Origin: Setomelanomma holmii
Taxonomy: Eukaryota > Ascomycota > Dothideomycetes > Pleosporales > Phaeosphaeriaceae
NCBI GenBank assembly: GCA_010015745.1
Contig: ML978247.1
Coordinates: forward strand, 1 to 64,000
Reading direction: 5' to 3'
Length of the DNA stretch: 64,000 bases
Under the pieces are notes generated by a model. It was not told the origin of the DNA. It ran no database searches and was given only the letters and a program-made list of their open reading frames with translations. Both the position numbers and the translations under genes were made by a program. How positions within the stretch are numbered: position 1 is the first letter of the stretch; each line of letters starts with the position of its first letter. Shown here piece after piece: positions 45,048 to 57,228 of this stretch.

Positions 45048-48000
45048 ATGGCCGACGAAATCGACCCAACCGAGTTTGTGCAGCGGATTCGGCAGCTTGG
45101 CGAGCAGCGTGACCAGCAAGATGCTGAGCGTGTGAAGAAGCTGGAGGAGGAGCTGATTCAGGGCCGCAGCGAGAGACTAGCGCGCAGAGCAGGTGGGTGG
45201 GCTGCCTTGTCTTGCTTGTTGCCAAAGAGACGCCGCTGATGTTTTGCAAACAGAACGAGCCCGCTCAATCTCCCCTGACAAGCCCAACACACCGCAATCG
45301 CTGCGCTCCCAAGCCGGCACCCCGCGAAGCATACAGGACAAGGCTGCCAACACGCCCACGCCCGTCATGAGCCCGCCGCCGCAGGAAGACGCCCGCGAAG
45401 AGTCGCTGCAGCGACTCACGAGCTCGCCCGCACCCACAACCATCGAGGACCTCGAGCCGAAGAAGCCTGCAGTGAGTGCAGCGGCACTGGGGCGCTCAGG
45501 AACGCTATCATGGAAGCAGAGACCCCAATCGGGCAGCATGCGGCGCCCACTCTCAATGGCGTCAAGGTCGCCAGAAAGGTCTGGTGCAACATCGCCCACG
45601 AAAACACCCGAACCCTCTTCGCCAGAGCCAACCGTCTCGAGAACATCGATAGCAGCATCGTTGGGCGCCAAGGACCCCTCGTGGTTTAAGCAGACACCGG
45701 ATGGCGGACGTGGTGCAGCAGCATACAGGCGAAATCAGGAAGATACAGCGTCAGATGCAGGCTCAATATCAGGCAGGCGGCAGCTGCCCGGCATGTCACG
45801 CGAGTCGACAGTCGAGCCAGAAATTAGCAGCCCGCCTCCAGAAAGCATGCGCTCGAGTTCACCAGGGTCGCGTGGTGGATCAGTGCGGGGAAGCGCAATG
45901 CTGAGCAACCGCTTCTCAAACAACACGTCCATATCAGGCGGAGATGCCGAGTCCATCACGAAGACAAGATCCCCGCTGCCTATGCTGGACTCTCAGAAGT
46001 TCGCCCCACCTTCCGAACAGGGCTCATCGACAGACGGAGGCGACGGTGACAGGGCAGCCCGCTCGCTCGCAATGTCTCCGACGCAAGGGAGAATATCGCC
46101 AGAGCGCGAGCGCTCCGCATCTCCCACCAAGGGCATGGGAGGCTTTGTCCAGAGCGCCATGCTGAAGCGTAGCGACAGTGTGAGCAAGCGATGGAGCACG
46201 CAGACACCACCAGGCCTGGCACGCCAGAACTCTACCATAAGCAATCGCGGAAGTACGACCATCGGCTATGGTACACTGTCGAAGACTGAACGACCAAGCA
46301 CTCTAAGCAGGGACAACTCGATGGAGCCATCTTCCCGCCCAACCTCGAGCCATAGCACCGCAACCGTTACGAAAGCCTTGGATACGGACAGAACACCCAG
46401 AGAAGAGTTCATCAAGCCGGCTCTACCTCATCACAGCCGAAGCAAGTCTGTCGCGTCGACGTTCAGCGAAAAGGACCAGCCGCAGGACGAGACTTCGCCT
46501 CCAAGCCCCTCTAAACGTTGGAGTCCAACAAAGTCAAGCTGGCTGGAAAGTGCACTAAACAAGCCAGACTCGCCCAAGCCCAAACAACCACCTCCAGCGC
46601 AACCCGCTTGGATGGCAGAGATCAACCGCATAAAACAGCAGCGTGGCAGCGTCGATCTTGGCAAGGGTGGTGCAACTGCAGAACCCTTTGGGTCTGGCCG
46701 CACATCGCCCATCAAGGACGTTCAATTGAAACCTGCGGTCCTTCGCAAATTCGATGCGCCAAAGAAGGAGGCAACAACAGAGCCAGAAAAGCTGGAGACG
46801 CCAAAGAAGGATGAACCAACAGAAACGGTCAAAGCCGAGAAGGCAGTTGAGCCTTCACCTAAACCAAAGCCTATACTGTCACCAAAGCCATCTCTAGACA
46901 AGCATGAGACTGTCACAGCAGTGGAAGAGGTCGTGCCCAAACGCGAAGAGCCGATCCAGCCAGAAGAGGTATCGGAAAGGCCGAAGGAGACTTTGATACT
47001 ACCCACAACTAAGCTGATCGCAGAAGAGCCCGCGAAAGTGTCTGCGCGACCACCAATTGTAGCAAAGCCGAAACCTGGAACACCACCCAAGAAAGACTTC
47101 CGAGCGCACCTCAAGTCACGACAGCCAATTGGTGACAGTTCGAAAGGCAGTGAGGTGTCGGAGTTGCAGAGTGTCTTCGGCAAGCTGAGAAAGGCAGAGA
47201 CGAAGAACTACGTCGCGCCGGATGTGTTGAAGACGAACATACTTACTGGCAAGAACGCATTGAACGTCACAGGCGGCCCGAAGCCCACTGTACGGCGCGA
47301 CGAGTTCAAGGACAGCCTAGTGCGAAAGAAGTCTACCATTCTTGAGAAAGCTCAAGAGACTGGGACAGCTCTCAAGAGGTCAGACAGCTCTTCTGAACCA
47401 GCTCCAACACCCGAAGCAATTGCTAAACGACAAGCCCTCGGCCGTGCTGACAGTGCCTCCAAGCCTCCAGCACCTGAGAAGCCAAAAGACTCAACGCCTG
47501 AGGCTCTGGCACGAAAGAAGAGCTTGCGCGCTAGCAAGCCCGTTGTAAATGACAAGCCAGTGCAGCCGGCCCCATTGTTTGCCACCAAGGATTCTGCGAA
47601 GCCGAGCAAATTGGTGGATCGATTTAACCCAGCCTTGGCCAGTATACTTGCTCGAGGCCCGCCATCGTTGACGACCAACAAGTCCACATCAAGTGCTGAT
47701 GGGACTGATTCGCCGGTTACGGCCGTACAGGACGAGCGCCCGACCGGGCCAGCTCCAGAGCTCCAGCATATGACCAAGGGACGCGCGCGTGGACCAAAGC
47801 GGAGAGCACCAGGTGCTAAGCAGGCCGCTGCTGAGCCGGAGAAGACCATTCCACAGAAGGTGACCCTCGATGTTACTCCTCTTCCGTTGGTGAAGCCTGA
47901 GCATGTTCTTCCTAGTTCCATACCTACTAAAACTAACGGACCCCCAGAGGAGCTACCAGTGACGAGGACGATATCTAGACAGTCTGTTATCGGAAAGCCG

Positions 48001-50264
48001 GCCACACCAGCGAAGTCACCGAGGATCGCATCCGGACAATACGGCAAATCGACACCGGAACCACCAAAGAAGCCGGATTCGTTGGAATTAGATCAAAGGG
48101 TGTCTGGATCACAGAATGCTCCCAAGAAGTCGCCTCGGCCAGAATCGATCGCGTCCCCACGAACATCGTCTCCAGGCGTGCCAAAGAAGCCAGTGTCACT
48201 AGACCCAGAGAGAAGATCCTCAGGATCGTATGTCACGCCACAAAAGCCTGCCGCACCGCAGCCCACGCAATCGCCAAAGCCATCTCCCTCACCATCACCA
48301 GCACCTCTCCAATCGCGCTTTTCGCGACCTTTACCTGCACCTCCTACGCCTTCCAAAGAAAACATACAAAGCCCGAAGCCGCAAGCGCTCAGGGAGATCG
48401 CGCCACCCAACGTGGAAGTGTCGCCAGCCAAAGATGAGCCATCACCAGAAAAGTCGACATTTGCTTCTGTCAGGAGCGCTACAGCGTTATGGGGACGGCA
48501 ATCAGCCTCTTCGTCGCCTGCGCCAGCAAGGACCAAATCTCCCATCAAGCTGCCCACCAAAGCAGACGAGGAAGCTGCAATGCAAGGTGCTGGGCTGATT
48601 CGATCACCTGGACCAACATCCACACCGAAGGCGCAATCAATTGCGAGCCCTCAGACCAAGCCAATGTCACCTACAGAGTCCAGGCCTCTGCCTCCAAAGC
48701 CTAAGCCTACTGGTCTGGGATTCGGCTTGAGCACATTAGGTGGATACCTGCCAGCAAGGTCTAGAGAGTCGAGTCCACAACCACCGTCGAAGGATATGCC
48801 CTCCTCACCGCCTGTCAGCGGAAGCAGGCCTCAGTCTGAGCCTTTCAAAGCCTCTCCAGCACCTCCCAAGCACGATGGAATGTTTGCTGAGTTCTTCGAT
48901 GACGCGCCAGTAACAGAAGGTCGTCTCCCAGAAAGCATTGACACCGTACACATACTGAAAACGCCACCGCTAGATTTCGGACCAGCGGGTAAGATTCGCA
49001 CGTTGCACAAACAGATTCAAGAAGTGACAGGCGACGGCAAGGTCTCCACAATTCCGATGCAGGAGGAACACATACTGTTCCAGGACTCTATGTATCTCTG
49101 TACGCACATATACGGCGACTCAAAGGGTGCAAAACACACAGATGTGTATCTCTGGGCAGGTAACGGTGTCGCGGAGCCAACACTTGAGGATGTTCAGCTC
49201 TTCGCAAGGAACCAAGCCAAACAAAATCAAGGAAGGTTGATCACCGTTCGCCAAGGACAAGAGTCACCAAATTTCTTCGAAGCACTCGGTGGCATCGTCA
49301 TTACGCGACGAGGGGCCAAGCCGGCATCCAAGGAGTTCATGCTTTGCGGTCGGCGACATCTAGGCCACCTGGCCTTCGATGAAGTCGAATTTGCCCTCAA
49401 GAGCTTGTGCTCCGCATTCCCATATCTGATCTCAACGTCTACCGGCAAGGTGTACCTTTGGAAAGGCCGCGGGTGCTCTGCCGAGGAGTTGTCGGGCGCA
49501 CGGCTGATGGGCATGGATCTTGCGCCCACAGGCGATTTCACCGAGATCGACGAAGGCTCCGAGCCTCAAGACTTCATCAACATCTTCCGTCCGCCTGCCG
49601 TACCGACGAAGGGTCCCCCGATACCGCGCTCGGCCGACCACTGGCGCTACAAAGCTACCTCTGACAAGTATCGCGTGCGCCTATACAAAGTCGAGCAGAA
49701 TCAAGGACAATCGGGATGGGGACAGGCACTCCAGGTGAGCAGCTCCTTCTTCGCAACGCTGCGCCGCCCCAGTTGGAGTGGACAAAACGCTGAACAAAGG
49801 CCACAGACGCCAATTACACCCAAGACTCCAGGTGGAATCACGACAAGTATGAGGGAGGTGATGCCATTCTGCCAGCGGGATCTCGAGCCAGAAAGCATCT
49901 ATGTACTGGATGCTTTCTTCGAGATGTACATGTAAGTCATGCACGCCACTACTAGCTTATGAAGAGACACTAACACCTTGACAGCATCATCGGCGCACTC
50001 TCCCGCACACAAGCCAACGCGTTCTCTACTGCCCTCCTCTTTGCACAAGAATACGGTATTCTCGCTGTCTCGGAAGAAGACCGACCGTTCATGCCCGTCA
50101 CGACCGTAGTCATGGAAGGCGTGCCACGCGACATGAAGGCAGTGTTCCGACACTGGGATGACACAATTATACCAGCAGCTGGGCTGATGCGAGGGAAGCT
50201 GGGTCGAGGCAAGAGCTTGAGAATTGTTGGCCTGGACAAGGCCATTGAGGCTACGCGGCGATGA
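45048..50264 (+). CDS. DUF4045 / gelsolin-repeat cytoskeletal protein
   Basis: Exons 45048-45192, 45254-49931, 49985-50264 (introns 61 and 53 nt), 1700 residues. It starts MADEIDPTEFVQRIRQLGEQ with a short coiled coil. About 50-700 is the disordered Ser/Pro/Lys-rich region of DUF4045 proteins, with repeated KRWS, SPTK, GTLSK and LSNRFSN-like phospho-motifs and a SLGAKDPSWFKQTPDGGRGA box. More basic Pro/Lys-rich sequence follows to about 1230. From about 1265 gelsolin-type modules appear: DTVHILKTPPLDFGPAGKIR, LCTHIYGDSKGAKHTDVYLW, GRLITVRQGQESPNFFEALG, STGKVYLWKGRGCSAEELSG, and a last module in exon 3 with ALLFAQEY and PVTTVVMEGVP. Gelsolin/villin modules bind actin filaments. The combination is known only in fungi; an actin-bundling or septum role is inference. 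Long open antisense frames here are artefacts of composition. Confidence 0.9.
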
Positions 50265-51540
50265 GATGTCGACATCTCGCTTTGAGGTCGGTGCATGCGG
50301 GCAAAATCGGGTTTTGCTTCTTCTTTGTCGCTGTATTATGGATGGTTTAGTGCGTCTTGGATTCAACGTACATATCTATCAGCATCACATTTGGGCACGG
50401 AATGGCGTATTCGGAGGCGATGACCACGCTATGCTGTCGCAACAAATGGAAATATTTCACACACTACTGCATCGAACATTCTATCAATTTCTCTTCGAAC
50501 CCCACAGTACATATTACCTTGCTCTTGCTTTTCGTCGCCCACCTGCTCCAAAGCACGTCTTGCTCAAATCCGGCCCAGCAAAGTTCGGTACACTGGTCCG
50601 TATTCAATCTACACACATTAACCGTCGGGCAAATCACATGCCACAAGACCAATGACGCCACTGCACATCGCAGCATAGGTGATGCTTTGGATGCGGAGCC
50701 GGTGGCCTGCGGGTGTGTTATGGATTTGTGGGGAAAGCTGGGGGAGAGGTCGCACTGCAGGATGGGGCGTGGAAAGAGACGATCGAGGATAATCAGGCGG
50801 GGGGTACTGGGAAGATCCACGAAGCAAGTACAAATGTTTTCGGTCAGGACGCTTGTTTCCACGAGGAAGAAACGCATGGAGTCAACAGTTTCAACTTCGT
50901 CACTGAATTCCAAGACCGCACACCAAGCTCTGGCCAAATTGCAGTCCTCCCACAGCCCTTCTAGTAACATTGGCACATCACACGACAGACCCGAAGCTGA
51001 TACCTCAGGTCCTGGCTTATGCTACCTAACCACAGCAGCCGACGGTAGATTAGACTACCCATGTCTGCTATCCTGTACCCCAGTCGGAACTCCCATCCAA
51101 GACTTTGTTCTCGCGTGCTTGTATGCCATTGCCGCACCATGCAATATCCCCATATTACCATCGCCACGACATTTCTTTATTCAAGCCAATCGGTGCAGAG
51201 GAAAGGTATCTGGTGACACACGAACCTCGTGCTTCCCGGACAATGTTTCGATGGAAGCTGGACAGGAAGCCAGTGGCGTGCTTCTTGAAAACCGTGCGCG
51301 AATGTTGTGAACCGGGTCGAGTAGGTGCGTGATAGATGAGGATTTTGATTGCGCTGGCGTACGCGAAGGTGTGTTTGGGCTGCGGAACGATGGATCGCGT
51401 GGTGTACATGAAGACTCGTATATAGAGGGGACGGTTTCCGGGTAACAGAGAAGTGGTACAAGCAGGTTATATCGCATATCGGTCAATCCCTACCATACTC
51501 CCACGGTACTCCTCCTTGGCACTCTCTCACTCAATACAAA
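50265..51540. other. Intergenic, promoter side of the AA9 gene
   Basis: A plus-strand frame of 317 codons (50357-51310) is open but has no family resemblance, unusual composition for this organism (many Cys, His and Ser) and a competing minus-strand frame. I do not call it a gene. CreA-like SYGGRG motifs occur at 50728-50733 (GTGGGG) and 50738-50743 (CTGGGG), about 800 bp upstream of the AA9 start. Confidence 0.5.
51419..51426 (+). promoter_or_regulatory. TATA box of the AA9 gene
   Basis: TATATAGA, 115 bp upstream of the start codon and followed by a C/T-rich tract ending in ACTCAATACAAAATG, a layout common in inducible fungal secreted-enzyme genes. Confidence 0.5.
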
Positions 51541-52461
51541 ATGAGATCAGCCCTCGCTCTCGCGCTCCCCGCGCTCGTCACCGCCCACGGCCACGTCGAA
51601 AAGGTCATTGCAGACGGCGTCACATACCAAGGCTGGAACGCAGCGTTCAAGTACCAGACTCCCATTCCCGCGACTGTAGGCTGGCAAGCGGATAATCTCG
51701 ACAATGGGTTCGTTACGCCGGCTGATTTTGGCACGGTGAGCATTGCGTGCCACAAGAGTGCGAAGAGCAATGGTGCAAGTGTGCCGGTTAAGCCTGGGAG
51801 CAAGGTTACGTTTCAGTGGGATACTTGGCCTGTTTCGCATGCTGGTTAGTGGATACTTCCTTCATATCAGCTTCCTCACGCGGTGAGGAAGCACAAACCA
51901 CATGGTCGATATGCTAACCCAACCCACCATCCAGGTCCCGTGCAAGAATATATAGCCCCCGTGTCCGGCGACTTCAGCACCGCGGACCCGGCAAAACTGT
52001 CCTGGACCAAGATCCAATCCGGCGCATGGAAGAGCGGAAACAACCCGGGCGCCTGGGTGACAGATGATCTCGTCAAGAACGGATTCCAGTGGGATTTGAC
52101 GATTCCGAATCTCGCGCCTGGAAACTATGTTGTCAGACATGAGATTATTGCCCTGCATGCGGCGGGCCAGGCGAATGGTGCGCAGGCGTATCCTCAGGTA
52201 TGTTGCTGAAAGCTCCTTGGCGGGATGGAGGTTTTGGTGGATCGTGGCTGACGTTGTGATTAGTGCATCAACATCGTCGTGTCGGGCTCCGGAACCACGA
52301 AGTTGACTGGTGGCGTACCAGCCACGAGCTTTTACAAGGCGACCGACCCTGGTATCTTGTTCAACATTTACTCGGCATTCACTAGCTACACGGTTCCTGG
52401 ACCAGCTCTTACGAAAATTGCGAAGCGTGAGGAGAGGGAGCATGCGAGGGACTTTGCATAA
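51541..52461 (+). CDS. AA9 lytic polysaccharide monooxygenase
   Basis: Exons 51541-51844, 51935-52197, 52264-52461, 254 residues. Signal peptide MRSALALALPALVTA is followed directly by HGHVEKVIADG, so cleavage would leave His1, the copper ligand of AA9 enzymes. The second ligand lies in WPVSHAGPVQEYIAP. The AYPQCINIVVSG segment supplies the conserved Gln and Tyr around the copper site. Also seen: the loop QADNLDNGFVTP and APGNYVVRHEIIALHAA. AA9 enzymes oxidatively cleave cellulose or related beta-glucans outside the cell. There is no carbohydrate-binding module or linker; the C-terminus ends in a charged tail (KIAKREEREHARDFA). Introns of 90 and 66 nt have normal borders and phases. Confidence 0.94.
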
Positions 52462-54080
52462 ACATCTCGTGTAGGGTAGAGATGTGTCAAAGTCATCGTC
52501 GGGAATGGCGCTTTCTTGTTGCATAGCATTGGGTATTCGCATCTAGCTGTCAGTCTCGAGCTGGGAGAAATGAACAAAATTGTCCCATCAAGTGTTTACT
52601 TCTGACAGTGCTTGATGTCCGGTATGTGAGTTATGTGCATGAGGTCGAAACGATGTGTCGTGGCCACTCCGTCAGACTCCTGCCAAGCTGCTTACTATCA
52701 GTGTACTCGTCGAAAGATGTCACCAGGTAACGGCATGATTCGTACCCGCTCTACTTGAACTTTATAGAATGTGGAAGTCGACTTTACTGATACAGAAGCG
52801 AGGATACCTTCGCAAGATTTCAGAAGTACGAGCTACGGCTGACAAGTGTCTCTGACTTTATTTGGACTCTGCGAGAGATTATATCTGGAAACCCTCGACC
52901 TGAGTTGCTCACAAATTGTGCCGGCGGTTGGCGGTGTCGTGATTGGTGGCTTCTCTGAAGTTGGTTGTTTGTAGCAAGATAGCGTCGTAGTCTCCAGCAG
53001 CAATTCTTGGACCTGGATCTCTTCATGGAACGATCGAAAGCTCGTTAAGTCGGTGTCAAAACCTTGGGGTATCGTAGATATCATGAAGTCGTACGAAAGT
53101 TACACTGAAGCCTCGGAAACTGCCTTTGTCCGGACCCCCATGATACTAAGAAAAGTAGAGGAACAAAGCGAAAACGCCGGCGTCCAGCCTAACATATGTT
53201 TCAAGTCTCAGCGGCAACCGTAGGCGGTCGCTCCAGACTTTTATCGCTACACACATCAGCCGGCCGCTTTTGAGTCCAGCTCTTGAGAATACGCCTCGGG
53301 TGGGCGCGAACGCGTAAGCGTTGTTTAGTCAGAACACCAACACTATCAAAACTCTTCTTCACCTCGGTTCTCGCGCAATGCGAAAACGTGAAACATGTCC
53401 CCTAAGAAGAAATCGAAACTTGTCAGTCTAGGAAAAGAAATGGATCTCCAAGATGGCCGGTCGAACCTCAAGCTCGGCACAAGCTAACTCCCGCAGCCGT
53501 TGTCATGCTCAGCCACGCCGGAGCTTCCGGGTATAACCTTGGACCCGCGTATTTGCTCTCGTTCACAGGCTCGAACTACGCGTTCCTGAGGCCAAGTTAG
53601 GCCATGTCGACGATTGAAAAGCGGACCGAAGGCCTGATTTTCTGCCGAGAACACGTGAGGTTATGACCTGGCCAATGATGCAGTGAAGTGTAGGCCCTGC
53701 TATCGACTGATCGGGAGACATTCCATACGTCTGACCGAATCGGGGCGCAGGTGAGAGAGAGCCTTGTGGAAGATGCGGGGACATGGTGAAGTTATGAGAC
53801 TGGACTATAAGCTGGTGTTTGCTGCGTAGCTATCGCAAACTCTTCTTTTCCTCCACGATCCGTAGTCTGCGTTCTCTCGCACACCTTTTCGCTCCGCCAT
53901 CAAGTTTCGCGCAGCGCCGAATAACCACCGCTCATTCGACTGTCTGCCGATTCCGCGAGATCCCGCTTACGACAGGCTTGACGCTTACGACCGCGTGTTG
54001 CGCTGACAGATATATCGGCCAGAGTCCACCTGCGGCAGCAAGCAACACATCCATCACATCGAATCCAAAATTCCGTCATC
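52462..54080. other. 1.6-kb region without a recognisable gene
   Basis: AA9 3' flank, then short mixed-strand frames. The final 250 bp precede the small membrane protein and may be its leader. Confidence 0.55.
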
Positions 54081-54474
54081 ATGTACATCCAACAGAAGGC
54101 AGCTATAATGCTGCAAAAAAGGGACAACATGGGCTTTGCCATTAGCCCAGCCTTGATCATATTCCTCGTTATCCTTGGAGCTGGCTTCATGGTTTGCTGC
54201 GGATTCGCCGTGGTACGCTTCTACGGTGGCGACATAGACCAGAACCAGTACGTACGGAGAAACCCGGAACAAGACGCATATATGAGAAAAGTCCGGGAGC
54301 GAAATTGGAACAAGCTTCCGAGACTTGGTGTAAGGCCAATACATCGACCTTCAAATGCGAACATGGCACATGCTCCGATGAGCCCAAGGTAAGTCATGGG
54401 CGAGGCTGCGCACTCGACAGAAGACATGAGTTCTGATATTACCCAGTGGTAACAGCACAACAACTTATGGCTGA
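54081..54474 (+). CDS. Small single-pass membrane protein
   Basis: Exons 54081-54388 and 54447-54474 (58-nt intron), 111 residues. One strong transmembrane helix at about 19-46 (ISPALIIFLVILGAGFMVCC) is followed by a basic/polar cytosolic part with GGDIDQNQYVRRNPEQ, YMRKVRERNWNKLPRLG and a short end after the splice (SGNSTTTYG). The positive-inside rule suggests the long C-terminus is cytosolic. Translation may start at the second or third Met (residues 10, 17). I know similar short fungal proteins only as hypothetical; function unknown. Confidence 0.7.
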
Positions 54475-55088
54475 ATCTGGCTCTGCACAATGCAGAGGTT
54501 GTACGCGAATACCGTCGGATCCGAGCCGATGTTACAAGCTTGAACGTACTAGCGATGTACAACCAGCCACGGAGTGCTTGCGAACCACGATCTTGATACC
54601 AGGAAATACCGCAAATGATATCTTGAGGACGTCGACCTGGGGGATGTTTGAATTGCAGGCCTTTTGCTAGAGCTGCTGGCTGTTCCCAGACATGACGTTG
54701 ATTGGGGTTGGGGAACGGCCCTAGCGTTCCAGGAATGTCTTTAATTCTCGTTGCAAGCATGGTGCGCCAGTGCCCAAGTAGACACTCCGTAGAAGGGGGA
54801 TGAACCAGGAGCACGCCGTACCAGGTGGTGCGAAAGTCTGTGCGCTCTCCTCTCCGATGTCTCCGAAGCGTTAGAAGTAGAGTCCAGCTCTTGTAGAGGT
54901 CCAGCTATCTTAAGGGCACTTTGTGATGGACAACGTTCGGAGACAAAAGTAGCTGAGAATATATAGAGCTGTGAAAGCCATGTGTTTCGTAACGGGATTG
55001 GCAAGGACCGCGCACGAATTCTTGCACGACCTAGTGGCCGTTTCAAGGTGCCAGATGACGTTGGTAGACTTGACCACGGAATAAAAGG
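54475..55088. other. Convergent intergenic region
   Basis: Lies between the 3' ends of the membrane-protein and Zn2Cys6 genes; nothing distinctive. Confidence 0.5.
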
Positions 55089-56635
55089 TTATTGCTGTCC
55101 TGCATTGAGCCGTTCCTCTTGTGTCTTGGAAGTGATCCTCAGGCTCTCCAGATCTAGGCCGACGACCTCAGCGGGCCATCTAATCCATTTCCAGTTGTCT
55201 TCTCCTATGACGAGTGCTGAAGTAGTAATGATGTGAGCTGCGAACCCGTCGAGCCATGGATTGAACCTGGCCTTACTTGTGAGGATTGCATAATGCGCCA
55301 TCAACACCCATGCCTCCATCCGATGCTGATCGAGCATAGACATGAAATGCAACGAGAGCTGCACCGGCCAGTGAAGGGCGGCAGTCCAATCGAATGTCCG
55401 TTCGCTTGGAGTGTCGCCAGGGAAAGTACAGTATGCCAATCGTGAGAGAAGTGCAAAGCTCTCGCGTAGATCTTTCAGTGCACTTCGAAGAGCATCGAAC
55501 GAGTACTCGTAGGTAATTCCAGGCTGCGCCCACATGGTCTCTAGAATTCTGAGCTTTTTGTCCTGCTCAATCTCATCGGTAGTGACGGGAATAGGTGCCG
55601 GCCACCAGTCTAAGCGGTGGTGTATGAAATTAGTATTGCTCTTACATTTGAAATGTGCTTTGCAAAGACATACCTCGTTCAAGCACCGGTGCAAACGAGC
55701 CGTGACGTAGAAAATGATAGCATGGAACCAAGATCACGAGAACTCCACGCAAGGACCGAAAAGTCCTGGAAATCGCATGTACCAAGTTGGATCCAATCTT
55801 TTTCCGCTGCTCATGCATCATTGCAGTCCCTCGGATGGTGGCTAAGGTTTTCTTGCACTCGACATTGGAGGTGAAGAAGACAAAGGTCGTGATCATCGTC
55901 TGGAACGCAAACAATGCCTCGGCATTTTTGATGGTCACACTCTGAAGCTCACTGCGATACCGAGTCATCCCAGTGTTCACCTGTATAGCAGCAAGATCAT
56001 GGTAGCTCTCTCGCAGTGATGTCGATTCGATTGACGAGGAAGCATGCAAGTACCCGACTGCGAGTATACCGTTCAAGACGTATCTATCTTGAGTAGCAAG
56101 TCGTGGAAGCAACTCATGGTAGGCTAGCTGAGCCGACGTGCCGGGAGAAAGGGTAGGAATTGTCTTGGAGACGAAATGGTTGAGGATCTCTTTCATCTGT
56201 GGGCGAATTTCTACTGCGCAGTCTGCTAGCAGCGTGTCTTGGGTCTCCTCTGACCACAGGGAACATTTTGCAGAAGGGGTGTCTGCACTCTCTGGCTGAC
56301 GCGCGGTGAATACATGAATGTGTGAAGAGCCATTCTCACGTCCTGATTTGGACGAAGCTGGACTGTCGGATCGAAGAGCAGGATCAAAAATCTGGAAACT
56401 GCATGCAATGCCTCGCTTTTGGCAATTCTGGCAGGCGGGACGGGCCTCATCGCACTACCTGAGCTGATCAACGACATGACTGGAGCGTACTGCCCTGGTA
56501 GGGGCCGCGTTTGGAAAGCAGATAGCTTTGGGGCCAACGTGCAAAAGGGAAGTGTTCGTAGCTTACCCTGATGCGTCTGCGCTTGCAGTCTGCGCATCCT
56601 AGCTTAGTTTTAGGGTGAGCTCTGCGAGTAGACAT
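55089..56635 (-). CDS. Zn2Cys6 transcription factor
   Basis: Minus-strand exons 56635-56567, 56454-55674, 55609-55089 (introns 112 and 64 nt), 456 residues. The zinc cluster spans residues 14-41 and is split by intron 1: GCADCKRRRIR ends exon 1, and CDEARPACQNC with KRGIAC opens exon 2. This gives the canonical C-x2-C-x6-C-x6-C-x2-C-x6-C. The split position inside the cluster is common in this family. A fungal-type regulatory middle region follows, with LNHFVSKTIPTLSPG, LLPRLATQDRYVLNGILAVG YLHASS-like helices and DWWPAPIPV at the intron 2 join. At 456 residues it is short for the class. Target genes unknown; the neighbours GH125 and AA9 are only candidates by proximity. Confidence 0.92.
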
Positions 56636-57228
56636 GACGGCAAGGGTCGAGCAGAACGCCCGTTGTTGAGCTTGGTGGTCTTGTGGTAGAACAATGTCAT
56701 CTATCGTGACATGCGACGAGGAAGCCAGATACTTTCGGAGGATTTAATGCCGAGCCAAACTGCTAACCACTTCAGGACTCGCGCCTTCTCCACACTGTGG
56801 AAGCTGTCACACCTCCATAAGACGCATAAACGCTTCCACAACGTCCACATATTGTGTATGCCCCTCTAAGATCATTTGATGCTCGATGCCAGCACGGCAC
56901 ATTGCCACCTTCTTCTTTTGATACTGACTTCCCCACTCAGCTTCATCTGCTGACAGTATTCGCTCTCAACCAGGCACGATGACGTCGTTGTCCATGATTT
57001 CGATGCTAAGCTTGACGATAGCTTCGTTTACCGTTGCATCCGCTCATCAGCATCCGGTTGTAGGATTGGGATCAGCAGCGGGGTACAGCAAACACTCAGG
57101 TATAGCGCCGATGAGCATCCCGTGAACACGCAACCAACCCTTGCCCATGATCATACATATGTAAGATGCTCCGACTTGCTCCTGTATAGTGCCATAGAGT
57201 CTCTGCCTTACTTGGGCTATCTGCCAAA
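56636..57228. other. Divergent promoter region, Zn2Cys6 regulator and GH125
   Basis: 593 bp between divergent start codons, so regulator and enzyme could share control sequences. Palindrome-like CGG triplets for Zn2Cys6 binding are not obvious. Confidence 0.5.

Noticed and set aside
50357..51310. 317-codon plus-strand open frame
   Set aside because: No family, Cys/His-rich odd composition, overlaps the AA9 promoter and has competing minus-strand frames. Could be an orphan gene but I cannot support it.
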